DNA of 64,000 nt from Microbispora hainanensis. Lineage in GTDB: Bacteria; Actinomycetota; Actinomycetes; Streptosporangiales; Streptosporangiaceae. A program made the translations under genes and the position numbers. The stretch spans positions 152,783 through 216,782 of the forward strand of contig NZ_VIRM01000006.1 of NCBI RefSeq assembly GCF_006874475.1. Reading direction: 5' to 3'. Each line of letters opens with the position of its first letter. The stretch's first letter is position 1. Below, one piece after another: positions 35,686-43,681 of this stretch. Under the pieces are notes generated by a model. It searched no databases and had not been told where the DNA came from. It worked only from the letters and a program-made list of their open reading frames with translations.

Positions 35686-35728
35686 GTAAGTTTATGACGT
35701 ACACATAGAGTGTATGGCGTAAACTTAC
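35686..35728. promoter_or_regulatory. 43-bp imperfect palindrome, TetR operator
   Basis: Two 19-bp arms, GTAAGTTTATGACGTACAC and its mirrored partner, match at 16 of 19 positions around ATAGA. It ends four bases before the TetR ATG and starts 11 bases from the glycosidase ATG, so it must cover the 5' ends of both transcripts. Confidence 0.75.
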
Positions 35729-35731
35729 GGC

Positions 35732-36445
35732 ATGGGAGAGGGAGAGACGGACGGGTTCCCGCTGATCTGGACCCAGCCGCAACCGCGCAGGCGCGGGCTG
35801 GACCGGGAGAAGGTCGTGGCGGCGGCGATCGGCGTGGCCGACGAGGCCGGGCTCGACGGCCTGACGATGAAGGCGGTCGCCGCCCGGCTCGGGCCTTACT
35901 CGCCGATGGCCCTCTATCGGCACGTGCACAGCAAGGAGGGCCTGTTCGACCTCATGCTCGACGCGGCCACGGCCGAGATCCCGCTGCCCGCCGAGCCCGG
36001 CGACGACTGGCGTGACGACCTGCGCACGCTCGCCCTGGAGACCCGGCGGATGACGTCACGGCATCCCTGGTTCGCCGTGCTGGTCCACGCCCGTCCTCCG
36101 GCAGGCCCGCACATGATGCGCCGGCTGGAGTTCATGCTCACCGTCCTCGTACGGCAGGGCGCGAGCGTCGGCGATGCGATGACCTACGCGGCGCTGCTCG
36201 ATCGGCACGTGCTCGGCAGCGCGTTGCAGGACAGCGAGGAGGCCCGTCAGGAGCGGCGCCAGGGCCTGGACGACGACGCCCGGCTCTACGCCGCCGTCGC
36301 CGCGCTGCGCGACCTGGCCGCCGCCGACGGCGGCCTGCCCCATCTCACGGAATGGCTCACCCATCCGGCCGGTCCCACGCCGGAGGAACGCTTCGCGATC
36401 GGGCTCGACTTCGTCCTCGACGGGATCGCGCGCAGGCTGTCGTGA
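35732..36445 (+). CDS. TetR-family regulator (TetR_C-type) of the GH-A gene
   Basis: A 237-residue regulator: REKVVAAAIGVADEAGLDGLTMKAVAARLG is the DNA-binding helix-turn-helix, PMALYRHVHSKEGLFDLMLDAA the recognition and linker region. The rest is the TetR C-terminal dimer and ligand domain (MTYAALLDRHVLGSALQ). The ATG lies only four bases after the operator and has no Shine-Dalgarno sequence, so the mRNA may be leaderless. Confidence 0.85.
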   Translation: MGEGETDGFPLIWTQPQPRRRGLDREKVVAAAIGVADEAGLDGLTMKAVAARLGPYSPMALYRHVHSKEGLFDLMLDAATAEIPLPAEPGDDWRDDLRTLALETRRMTSRHPWFAVLVHARPPAGPHMMRRLEFMLTVLVRQGASVGDAMTYAALLDRHVLGSALQDSEEARQERRQGLDDDARLYAAVAALRDLAAADGGLPHLTEWLTHPAGPTPEERFAIGLDFVLDGIARRLS

Positions 36446-36539
36446 TCGCGCCGCGTCGGAAACGCAAGATCACGAATGAGCCGGGGCAGGGCGGCGTTCA
36501 TGAAGGAGCAAGGAGCGGCCCCGGGCCTGCCCGACCGGG

Positions 36540-36561
36540 CCCGGGGGTGCTCACCCCCGGG
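36540..36561. terminator. Convergent hairpin overlapping a stop codon
   Basis: CCCGGGGGTG (36540-36549) and CACCCCCGGG (36552-36561) pair fully around a very short centre. It lies between the convergent TetR and twin-SUKH genes and includes the SUKH stop codon (36551-36553). Confidence 0.55.
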
Positions 36562-38152
36562 TGCTCTCCCACTGCAGCGCGCCCTTGACGATCTTCGGCC
36601 GCCAGCCGCGGATCGGCCTGCCGGTCTCCAGCGATCTCGTGGTCGCCTTCAGCAGCGCCAGGTAGGACGGCCACACGACGTCGCCCTCCAGGGTGAGGCC
36701 CTCCTCGTTGAAGAACTCACCGGTCTTCCCCGTACGGGTGTCGACGAAGAGGTTGCCGCCGTCGTTCGCGTAGGCGAAGGGGATCAGGTGACCGTCCCAC
36801 CAGTAGCCGTCGGGACCGATGTCGCAGAGCATCTTCCACTCGCTGTGGATGTGCTCAGCGGACATCAGCTCATAGAAGGGGGCGGGGCCGAATCCCCACG
36901 AGCCGGCGCCGTCGTGCCGCAGCAGCGAGGCACGCAGGTCGTCGGGGAAGCGCAGCCTCATCGCCGCCTCCGACCTGGCGATGTCCAGAGGGCGGGCCGG
37001 TGGCCGCAGGCTCTTGTACGTGACGGGCGCCTTCCGGGCCAGCCACCGCTCGATGCGCCGCCACACCGCGTTGACCTCGGCGGTCACGCGCGGCCCCGGC
37101 ATGCGCACCCGGGTCGTACGGCCGGGTGTACGGCGGCCCGGCAGGCATCCGACGGCGCGCAGCTCCCCGGCCGTCGGCTTCTCCGGGGTCGGCTCCACGG
37201 TCGGCGTCGGGGTGGGGGACGGCCGGGGGCCGCCGGCGCAGCCCTGCCGCAGGGGCGTGGGCTCCTCGGCCCAGCGCAGCTCGCAGCCCGTGGTGACGAC
37301 CGGATGCCAGTCGCGCAGCGCCTCGCCTCGCTCCAGCGCGCCGGTCAGCGCCTCCAGCATCGCCAGATGCGACGGCCAGCCCATCGGGCCGTCATACTCC
37401 ACCTGTTCCTGCGCCCCGGCCTCGCCCACCCGGCCCGTCCGCGGCTCGACGAACAGCTCCCGTCCGGAGCCGTCGCTGCCGACGGCCAGGAAGCTGCCGT
37501 TCCATCTCCCGTCCTCGGGGTCGGCCGCGTCCAGGTCGCCCTCCATCACCAGGTCCTGGCAGTTGCCCCAGTTGATGTAGTCGATCTCGAAAAGGCCGAG
37601 CAGGCCGTACGCGGGCGGGAGCTGGAACCCCGCGCCCAGGTTGCCGTCGGCGCCGTCGTGCCGGAGATAGGAGACGTACAGGTCGTCGGGCAGGCGGCGG
37701 CCGTGGTTCGACTCCCACCCGGCGAGGCTCTGCGGGTCGGCGCCGAACTTGAGCCTGCGCAGCGTGGCCGAGGCGTGCGCGCCCAGCCAGCGTTCGATGC
37801 GGTCCCACGCCTGGTTCACCCGCGCCGCGATCGCAGGATCGGGCGTACGCGGGGTGTAGGTGGGCTCGGCGGTCGCGAAGCTCGGGTCCCGCAGCATGTC
37901 GGGGGTGAGCTTCGCCTCGTCGCCCCACTGCACCGGCGGGCACCCGATGCTCTTCGCCTCCTCGGGAGTGAGGGCGTTGGCCTTCATCTCGGCTTCGAAC
38001 TCGGGATCGTCACAGGACAGCGACACGGTGCCGCCCATCGATATGGAGGAGCACATCACCGACTCCCCCATGAGATCCGGCTCACCGGCGACCCCGCCCA
38101 GCAGAAGCACGCCCACGAGCGCCGGCCACACGACACGCCGCGATCTGATCAC
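36551..38152 (-). CDS. Membrane-anchored protein with two SUKH (SMI1/KNR4) domains
   Basis: A 533-residue protein from GTG 38152. A hydrophobic N-terminus (VVWPALVGVLLLGGVAG) suggests export or anchoring. Two related domains follow, at ~110-300 and ~370-530, each with the SUKH pattern (GRRLPDDLYVSYLRHDGADG; FPDDLRASLLRHDGAGSWGFG), a RWNGSFLAVGSDGSG or YWWDGHLIPFAYANDGG strand and WPSHLAMLEAL / WPSYLALLKAT at the end. A Pro/Thr linker joins them. SUKH domains often act as immunity proteins against toxins; an exported double copy is odd. No toxin is recognised next to it. Confidence 0.72.
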   Translation of the reverse strand: MIRSRRVVWPALVGVLLLGGVAGEPDLMGESVMCSSISMGGTVSLSCDDPEFEAEMKANALTPEEAKSIGCPPVQWGDEAKLTPDMLRDPSFATAEPTYTPRTPDPAIAARVNQAWDRIERWLGAHASATLRRLKFGADPQSLAGWESNHGRRLPDDLYVSYLRHDGADGNLGAGFQLPPAYGLLGLFEIDYINWGNCQDLVMEGDLDAADPEDGRWNGSFLAVGSDGSGRELFVEPRTGRVGEAGAQEQVEYDGPMGWPSHLAMLEALTGALERGEALRDWHPVVTTGCELRWAEEPTPLRQGCAGGPRPSPTPTPTVEPTPEKPTAGELRAVGCLPGRRTPGRTTRVRMPGPRVTAEVNAVWRRIERWLARKAPVTYKSLRPPARPLDIARSEAAMRLRFPDDLRASLLRHDGAGSWGFGPAPFYELMSAEHIHSEWKMLCDIGPDGYWWDGHLIPFAYANDGGNLFVDTRTGKTGEFFNEEGLTLEGDVVWPSYLALLKATTRSLETGRPIRGWRPKIVKGALQWESTRG

Positions 38153-38224
38153 CGGCGCACTGTATCGATCTTGACCGACAGATCTCAGGCCGTTCGCAGG
38201 TGCCGTGATCCGTTCATGGAGGTC

Positions 38225-38296
38225 CTCGCCGGCCGGGCTCGAACCGGCGTCCACCCGGATGAAGAGCCGGGCGTTCTACCTCTGAACTACGGCGGG
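38225..38296 (-). tRNA. tRNA-like sequence with 8-nt anticodon loop
   Basis: Read on the minus strand it folds as a cloverleaf: 7-bp acceptor CCCGCCG/CGGCGAG with one C-A mismatch, TA, D-arm GTTC-AGAGGTA-GAAC, anticodon stem CCCGG/CCGGG, variable TGGAC, and T-arm GCCGG-TTCGAGC-CCGGC. The anticodon loop is CTCTTCAT, eight nucleotides, so the anticodon cannot be fixed (CTT, TTC, TCA or CAT are all possible readings). No CCA is encoded. It may be a divergent or decayed tRNA. Confidence 0.5.
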
Positions 38297-38354
38297 GCCG
38301 GGGTCCAGTCTGCTCGACCGGCCCCGGCCGCGCCACGCATTAACGCGCCACGCA

Positions 38355-39761
38355 TCAATCCGCCTCCACGGCGGGAGGCAGGTCGCCGGTCACGACGCCG
38401 GCCCGGAGCCCGTGCAGGGCGTCCGGCGCCAGATCGGGTCTGACGGGCCTGCCGCTGAACACCCCGGCGCGGCGCAGCAGGGCCGCCCACACCGGATCGG
38501 CGACGGCGACCCCGTGCACCAGCTCGGGCGTGGGCCGGAACACGGCGACACGACGCGTGGGCGTGGGCGCCGTCCAGCCCGACTTCTCCGGGTCGAGCCC
38601 CGCCGTACGGCAGGTCGCTTCGACGTCCGCACGGGTGCAGGACGCCGTGCCGTCCAGCACCTCCCAGGGCGGCGGCAGCGCGGCCCAGACCCGGGTGGCG
38701 GGATCGATGTCGCCGCCGGTCGAGCGGTGCCAGGCCGCGAGGTCTGCGGCCATCAGCCGCATCGCCTTCCCCGGGCAGGACGCGTCGAGCAGCTCCAGAG
38801 CGTCCAGCGACGCGAGGCACGCGAGCCACCCGGCGCGGGCGGCGTTGTAGGCCCCCGCCAGGGTGTTCCACGTGCTGGAGTCGTCGCCGCGCCGCACGAC
38901 CATCGACGTCCGATCCGTGGCCGGTCGCCAGCGCCGCCCCAGGAACCGGGCGGCCTGCCGCATGACCGCGGACCACTGACCGAGCAGCCGTCCCCGCTCC
39001 CCGTCGGTGAGACGGTGCAGCACGTCGGGCATGGCCCGGACCTGCGCGATCATCCACCAGTCCGCGTCGTCCCCGCATCGGCGGAGCAGCACCTCCGCGA
39101 TCTCGTCGAAGGGGTTGTCCCGCCCGGAGAGGCTGAACTCGCGGCGCAGCTTGCGGCGTGCCGTGTAGTAAGCCACGAAGCAGGCGGCGTCCGGGTCCGC
39201 GACGAACCGCTCCAGCGGGATGCTCGCGCCGAAGCCGGTGACACCGATCAGCAGCAGCCGCCGCTTGTCCTGCTCGGTCTCGAGCGTGCCCGCCTTCTCC
39301 TCGATGCGGCGCAGCATCCGGAACCGCCGGTTGTACTGCCGCTTCGACAGGTCCATCCCGGCGGCCTCTCGGGCCTCGCGGTTGAGCCGGTCGGCGAGGA
39401 AGTCGGACCTGCCCGGTCTCCACCCGATCATGCGCCCGGCGGTGCCCGCGTACGCCCGCAGCGACTCGGGGTCGTCGGGGTCCACGTCCGCCCGTACGCC
39501 GAACAGCCGGGCGGCCGCCGCCACCTGGCGCGCGCCGCCGACGGGGCGCGCGTAGTCGTCCGGCAGCGAGGTGAACCATCCGCGCGAGGAGTGCCGCGCG
39601 GCGCGGGCGAGCAGATTGCGCTCACGGCCCGACAGCCGTCCGGCCAGGGCCTGGAGGACCAGTTCGGCGACGTCCTCCGGCCGGTAGCGGCGGTTCAGAG
39701 AGCCGTGCAGCTCGGCGAGCGCCTCCCCGCGGGAGTGCTCGGAACCCGTGCGGTGCTTCAT
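38355..39761 (-). CDS. Conserved hypothetical protein, unknown fold
   Basis: A 468-residue, mostly helical, Arg-rich soluble protein (for example LSGRERNLLARAARHSSRGWF, RQYNRRFRMLRRIEEKAG, FVAYYTARRKLRREFSLSG). ATG 39761 is chosen; ATG 39770 is an alternative, and a longer frame to 39863 would run into the next promoter. No signal peptide, membrane helix or recognised motif. High GC3 and codon use match its neighbours, so it is a real gene. It may form a unit with the tRNA-like and twin-SUKH features downstream, but nothing shows this. Confidence 0.6.
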   Translation of the reverse strand: MKHRTGSEHSRGEALAELHGSLNRRYRPEDVAELVLQALAGRLSGRERNLLARAARHSSRGWFTSLPDDYARPVGGARQVAAAARLFGVRADVDPDDPESLRAYAGTAGRMIGWRPGRSDFLADRLNREAREAAGMDLSKRQYNRRFRMLRRIEEKAGTLETEQDKRRLLLIGVTGFGASIPLERFVADPDAACFVAYYTARRKLRREFSLSGRDNPFDEIAEVLLRRCGDDADWWMIAQVRAMPDVLHRLTDGERGRLLGQWSAVMRQAARFLGRRWRPATDRTSMVVRRGDDSSTWNTLAGAYNAARAGWLACLASLDALELLDASCPGKAMRLMAADLAAWHRSTGGDIDPATRVWAALPPPWEVLDGTASCTRADVEATCRTAGLDPEKSGWTAPTPTRRVAVFRPTPELVHGVAVADPVWAALLRRAGVFSGRPVRPDLAPDALHGLRAGVVTGDLPPAVEAD

Positions 39762-39863
39762 GCCCGCCATGATGTCGGCCGTGCCCGCCGGAAATCGATC
39801 GGTTATCCGGCCGCCCGCGAAAAGCCGTTGGGCGCACGGGCCGGGACGGAGGAGACTCGGCAC

Positions 39864-40388
39864 ATGGAGATCATCGCGGCGGAGCGGCTCACGTTGTGGC
39901 CGCTGACCGTGCAGGACGCGGACGAAATGGCGGAGGTGCTGGCGGGGGAGGAGTTGTACGCCTTCATCGGCGGAGCCGCGCCCACCCTGCCGGAGCTACG
40001 CGCCAGGTATGCCCGGCTCGAAGCCCGCCGCTCCCCGGACGGGCGGCAGGAGTGGCTCAACTGGATCATCCGCCGCGACATCGACCGGCGAGCGGTCGGC
40101 TACGTCCAGGCGACCGTGGCGGACGAGGGGCGGCGGGCCGAGGTCGCGTGGGTCGTGGGGACCGCCTGGCAGGGCCACGGGTACGCCTCGGAGGCGGCGG
40201 CGGCCCTGGCCGGATGGCTGCGGGCGCGCGGCGTCGCCCGCATCGAGGCCCACATCCATCCCGATCACCACGCGTCCATGGCGGTGGCCGGCCGCATAGG
40301 CCTGCTGCCCACCGATCACGTCGAGGACGGCGAACGCCTGTGGACCTGGGAACGGCCGAGCGGTACGGGGCGGGAGGCCGGAGCCTGA
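39864..40388 (+). CDS. GNAT acetyltransferase
   Basis: A 174-residue N-acetyltransferase: ERLTLWPLTVQDADEMAEVL, then WIIRRDIDRRAVGYVQATV, EVAWVVGTAWQGHGYASEAAAALAGWL with the acetyl-CoA pyrophosphate loop (QGHGYA), and HIHPDHHASMAVAGRIGLLPT. It is divergent from the hypothetical gene at 38355. GGAGGAG precedes ATG 39864. Substrate unknown. Confidence 0.85.
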   Translation: MEIIAAERLTLWPLTVQDADEMAEVLAGEELYAFIGGAAPTLPELRARYARLEARRSPDGRQEWLNWIIRRDIDRRAVGYVQATVADEGRRAEVAWVVGTAWQGHGYASEAAAALAGWLRARGVARIEAHIHPDHHASMAVAGRIGLLPTDHVEDGERLWTWERPSGTGREAGA

Positions 40389-40427
40389 AGGCGCCGGCCT
40401 CCCGCGGGTCCGTACGGACCAGCCGGT

Positions 40428-41906
40428 CTACTTCCCGGCGCCGGGCAGCCGCAGTGTCGCCACGACCCCCGCGTGGTCGGACGGCCACAGGCCCAGCGGC
40501 GTACGGTCGGCCTCCCTGTTCCCGACCACGTTGATGTTCTTGACCCCGAACGCCCCGCGGAACAGGACGAGGTCGATGCGGCGCGTCAGGGAGGAGACGG
40601 GATTGCGCAGGTCGGGCGCCTGGCAGCAGGTGAATCCGGGGTCCCCGGGTCGCCGGAGCTTCCACGCGTCGGCGAAGCCCTGGTCGAGAAGGAAGCGGTA
40701 GGTGGCGAACGTCGGATCGTCCGGGTCACTGGCGTTGGCGTTGAAGTCGCCGACGAACACGACGGGCAGGCGCGTGTTCGCCGCACTGGCCACGAGCTCC
40801 TGCGCCTGCGCCCGCTGAACGGTGAACGGTGGTGTCGAGTCCAGATGGGTGTTGACGAAGCGGAACGTCCGCCCGCAGACGGTGGCGTCCACGGAGATCC
40901 AGCCGCGGATGTCGGTGATGGCGCCGACGGGTGAGGGCTGCGTCGAGTTGATCACGTAGGTCTGCACCTGCCGGTTGGACAGCGTGATCTTCCTGGCCGC
41001 GTCCGCCCTGACGATGACCACGTCACGATAGGTGAGGCGCACGTCGAACCCGAGCGTGCTGGGCGCCTCGATGTCCAAGCCGGGCATGATGCCGACCGTC
41101 TCGTAGTGGTGCCCCAGCCGGTCGAGCTCGGCCAGTAGGGCCTGCAACTGGTCCGACTGCACGTTCTCCGCCGGCCGCGAACCGGTGCGGATGATGTCGA
41201 CCTCCTGGAGTCCCACCAGGTCGGGCTCGTTGCGGGCGATCTCGCGGGCGACCGCGGCCGCACGTTCGGCGGGCGCGCTCGCGATGATGTTCTGGTAGAC
41301 GGTCGTGACCGCAGCGAGGAACTGCGGGAGCGTCTGCGCGGCGATCAGCGGCGCGAAGCTGCTGCCCACGTACATGTTCTGCGTCATGACGCGAATGTTG
41401 GGATCGCAGGGTTTCGGCGCCGGCTCGTTCTTGGGGTTTTTCCGGACGGGCTGCGCCGCGTTCTGCTGGTCGCCGACGTTCTGTCGGCCCTTGACGCTCT
41501 GCTTGGCCTTCTGTGCCGATGAATTCCGTACGTGCGAATCGGTCTTTTGGGTGTTCGAGGTGATCGTGCGTGAATGGGCGAGTTGCCGGTTGTCCGGCAG
41601 CGCCCTCGATTGCGTCGTCGACTGCTGAACCGGGGACAGGACCTGGGTGAAATCACGGAGCAGCTTCTGGCTCTGGCTCTGGCCCTGGTCGCCCCGCTGC
41701 CGCTGATGGTTCTTGTTCTTGTTCCGGCTCGCGCCGGGGTGTGGAGACGCGGGGTGTGGAGAGGAGAGGCCGGCGGCGGCGTCACCGGGCAGGATCCGCG
41801 CTGTCTCGAGACCGGCAGTGCCGTCCGCGGCGGCATGGGCGACGGCGCCGCCGGTCAGCAGTGCGCCGACCGCGAGAAGCGCGACAAGGCTCATTCTTCT
41901 GGGCAA
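40428..41906 (-). CDS. Secreted endonuclease/exonuclease/phosphatase-family protein
   Basis: A 492-residue extracellular protein. TTG 41906 (AGGAGA upstream) gives a signal peptide (MPRRMSLVALLAVGALLTGGAVAHA split by its AHA site). Residues ~45-170 are a Gln/Asn/Lys-rich low-complexity spacer. From ~180 the EEP fold reads VMTQNMYVGS, EPDLVGLQEVD (catalytic Glu), FVNTHLDS, VFVGDFNANASDPDD and SDHAGVVATLRL (Asp-His). It hydrolyses nucleic acid or phospho-/sphingolipid phosphodiesters. A 10-bp hairpin lies upstream at 41932. Confidence 0.85.
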   Translation of the reverse strand: MPRRMSLVALLAVGALLTGGAVAHAAADGTAGLETARILPGDAAAGLSSPHPASPHPGASRNKNKNHQRQRGDQGQSQSQKLLRDFTQVLSPVQQSTTQSRALPDNRQLAHSRTITSNTQKTDSHVRNSSAQKAKQSVKGRQNVGDQQNAAQPVRKNPKNEPAPKPCDPNIRVMTQNMYVGSSFAPLIAAQTLPQFLAAVTTVYQNIIASAPAERAAAVAREIARNEPDLVGLQEVDIIRTGSRPAENVQSDQLQALLAELDRLGHHYETVGIMPGLDIEAPSTLGFDVRLTYRDVVIVRADAARKITLSNRQVQTYVINSTQPSPVGAITDIRGWISVDATVCGRTFRFVNTHLDSTPPFTVQRAQAQELVASAANTRLPVVFVGDFNANASDPDDPTFATYRFLLDQGFADAWKLRRPGDPGFTCCQAPDLRNPVSSLTRRIDLVLFRGAFGVKNINVVGNREADRTPLGLWPSDHAGVVATLRLPGAGK

Positions 41907-41931
41907 TGCAACTCTCCTATGCACGGGCTCT

Positions 41932-41960
41932 CCGACATTTCCCCCATAATGAAATGTCGG
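41932..41960. promoter_or_regulatory. Inverted repeat upstream of the EEP gene
   Basis: CCGACATTTC (41932-41941) and GAAATGTCGG (41951-41960) are perfect 10-bp arms around a 9-nt AT-rich centre, 26 bp before the TTG start. It could be an operator or leader hairpin. The rest of the 237-bp divergent gap is unusually AT-rich but holds no gene I can support. Confidence 0.5.
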
Positions 41961-42143
41961 TATTTGCGACCCGCCGTGAATCGTTCCGTGCCGCCTTGGC
42001 TTTCCTGTCCGTCCGTGGTGTAAACGGTCCTCGCCTTTTCTTTCGATTACCTTGAGGGCGTACGTGGTGTCCGTTGCCGGGGCCCTTTCTCGCGTGCTCC
42101 TTTCCTCCTGGTTTGATGGAACGTCGACGTCAGGGAGGCGGGC

Positions 42144-43115
42144 ATGGAGACGGCCGAGTGGTACAGGTACTTCGCGGAGCGCGAGGTCAGGGGGCACAGC
42201 CCGGTCTACGAGGCGCTCGCCCTCGCGATCGCCGCCGATCCCGGGCTGATCGAACTGATCGACGGCCTGCCGGAGCCGAAACGGCAGCCGAACCTGCTGC
42301 TGGCCGCCGTGCGCTTCCTCGGCGGGCCGTACGACGAGTTCGGCGCCTTCCGGGAGTGGACCGTGCGCCACTGGCCCGAGGTGCGGGAGACGATGCTCGC
42401 CCGGCGGACGCAGACCAACGAGGCGGGCCGGTGCGCGAGCCTGCTGCCGGTGCTGGCGGCGCTGCCGCAGCCGCTGGCCCTCGTGGAGGTGGGCGCGTCG
42501 GCGGGGCTGTGCCTCTACCCGGACCGCTACCGCTACCGGTATGACGACGGGCCCGAGATCGGGCCGGCCGGGAGCCCCGTCCTGCTCACCTGCCGGACGA
42601 ACGGGAAGGTGCCGGTGCCGGAGCGCCTCCCCGAGGTCGTGTGGCGGGCCGGGCTCGATCTCGATCCCATCGACGTACGCGACGACGAGGCGGTGCGCTG
42701 GCTGGAGTGCCTGGTGTGGCCGGAGCAGCAGGACCGGCTCGCCCGGCTGCGCGGGGCGGTGCGGATGGCGCGGCAGGACCCGCCCCGCCTGGTGCGGGGG
42801 GACGCCACGGCGGCCCTGCCCGATCTCGTCGCCGCCGCGCCCGCCGGGGCGACGGTCGTCGTCTTCCACAGCGCGCTCCTGCCCTACCTGGACGCCGGGG
42901 CGCGGGACCGCTTCGTGGCGCTCGTCCGCGACCTTCGGGTGGGGGGCCTGCCGGTACGGTGGATCTCCAACGAGGGCTCGCCCCGGCTGCCCTCCCTTCT
43001 TCCGAAGCTGACGGCCGGGCTGCCGGAGCGGCGGCTGGCGTTCCTGCCCGCGCTCGACGGCGAACCGCTCGCGATGGCCGGGCCGCACGGCGAGTGGCTC
43101 GACTGGCTCGCCTGA
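42144..43115 (+). CDS. DUF2332 family protein
   Basis: A 323-residue protein matching the actinobacterial DUF2332 pattern: YRYFAEREVRGHSPVYEALA at the start, NEAGRCASLLPVLAALPQPLALVEVGASAGL with a SAM-like glycine loop, and VVVFHSALLPYLDAGARDRF. The EVGASAGL strand suggests a Rossmann-like methyltransferase fold, but function is unknown. GGGAGG precedes ATG 42144. Its stop is followed by 12-bp tandem repeats. Confidence 0.82.
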   Translation: METAEWYRYFAEREVRGHSPVYEALALAIAADPGLIELIDGLPEPKRQPNLLLAAVRFLGGPYDEFGAFREWTVRHWPEVRETMLARRTQTNEAGRCASLLPVLAALPQPLALVEVGASAGLCLYPDRYRYRYDDGPEIGPAGSPVLLTCRTNGKVPVPERLPEVVWRAGLDLDPIDVRDDEAVRWLECLVWPEQQDRLARLRGAVRMARQDPPRLVRGDATAALPDLVAAAPAGATVVVFHSALLPYLDAGARDRFVALVRDLRVGGLPVRWISNEGSPRLPSLLPKLTAGLPERRLAFLPALDGEPLAMAGPHGEWLDWLA

Positions 43116-43117
43116 CC

Positions 43118-43177
43118 GAGCCGATCTCCGAGCCGATCTCCGAGCCGATCTCCGGGCCGATCTCCGGGCCGATCCGT
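43118..43177 (+). repeat. Five 12-bp tandem repeats after a stop codon
   Basis: Units GAGCCGATCTCC (three exact) then GGGCCGATCTCC and GGGCCGATCCGT, beginning three bases after the DUF2332 TGA. Confidence 0.88.
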
Positions 43178-43245
43178 CAGCCGATCTTCAAGCTGCGCGT
43201 GGGATCCGCACCGCGGGGGGTAAGGAGAGACCGGAAGGAGAAGGC

Positions 43246-43623
43246 ATGCCTGACCCTGCGGAGACGGAGCGGCTGCGCCAGGTCGTGGACGAGCTCTTCC
43301 ACGACCGCCTCCGCGTGACGCGCCGCGACCTCTACTCCGCCGCCGCCGCGGACATCCATGTGCCGGCCGAGACCCTCGCCCTCCTGAACGAGATCCCCGA
43401 GGGCTCCTACAGCCGGGACGAGATGCTGGAGGCCATCGAGGGGGCCGTACGGGCCCGGGAAGAGGCGGAGCGGGAGACGCGGCGACCCGAGCGGATCGTC
43501 GCGCTGGAGGACACCGCCGAGGCCGAGCGCGCCATCACCGAAGACACCACGTTGAACGCGCTGATCCAGGAGCCCTCCGGCCCTCCGCCGGACGCGCCGC
43601 GGTTTCAGGAGCCGGGCGAGTGA
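43246..43623 (+). CDS. Small acidic hypothetical protein
   Basis: A 125-residue soluble protein, strongly acidic, with RLRQVVDELFHDRLRVTRRD at the start, LALLNEIPEGSYSRDEMLEAI in the middle and a Pro-rich end. GGAAGGAGAAGG gives a good ribosome site for ATG 43246. I do not recognise the family; ~residues 40-62 have the look of the short DUF2795-type module. It may be in one unit with the membrane protein 58 bp downstream. Confidence 0.6.
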   Translation: MPDPAETERLRQVVDELFHDRLRVTRRDLYSAAAADIHVPAETLALLNEIPEGSYSRDEMLEAIEGAVRAREEAERETRRPERIVALEDTAEAERAITEDTTLNALIQEPSGPPPDAPRFQEPGE

Positions 43624-43681
43624 GACGCCCTGCGTCGCCAGAAGGCACATGAGAAGGCGTACGAGGAGGAGGGGTGACGCG

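Noticed and set aside
38412..39863. Plus-strand frame running into the GNAT gene at 39864
   Set aside because: Only the last 174 residues match GNAT and have their own ribosome site; the upstream part is antisense to a real gene.
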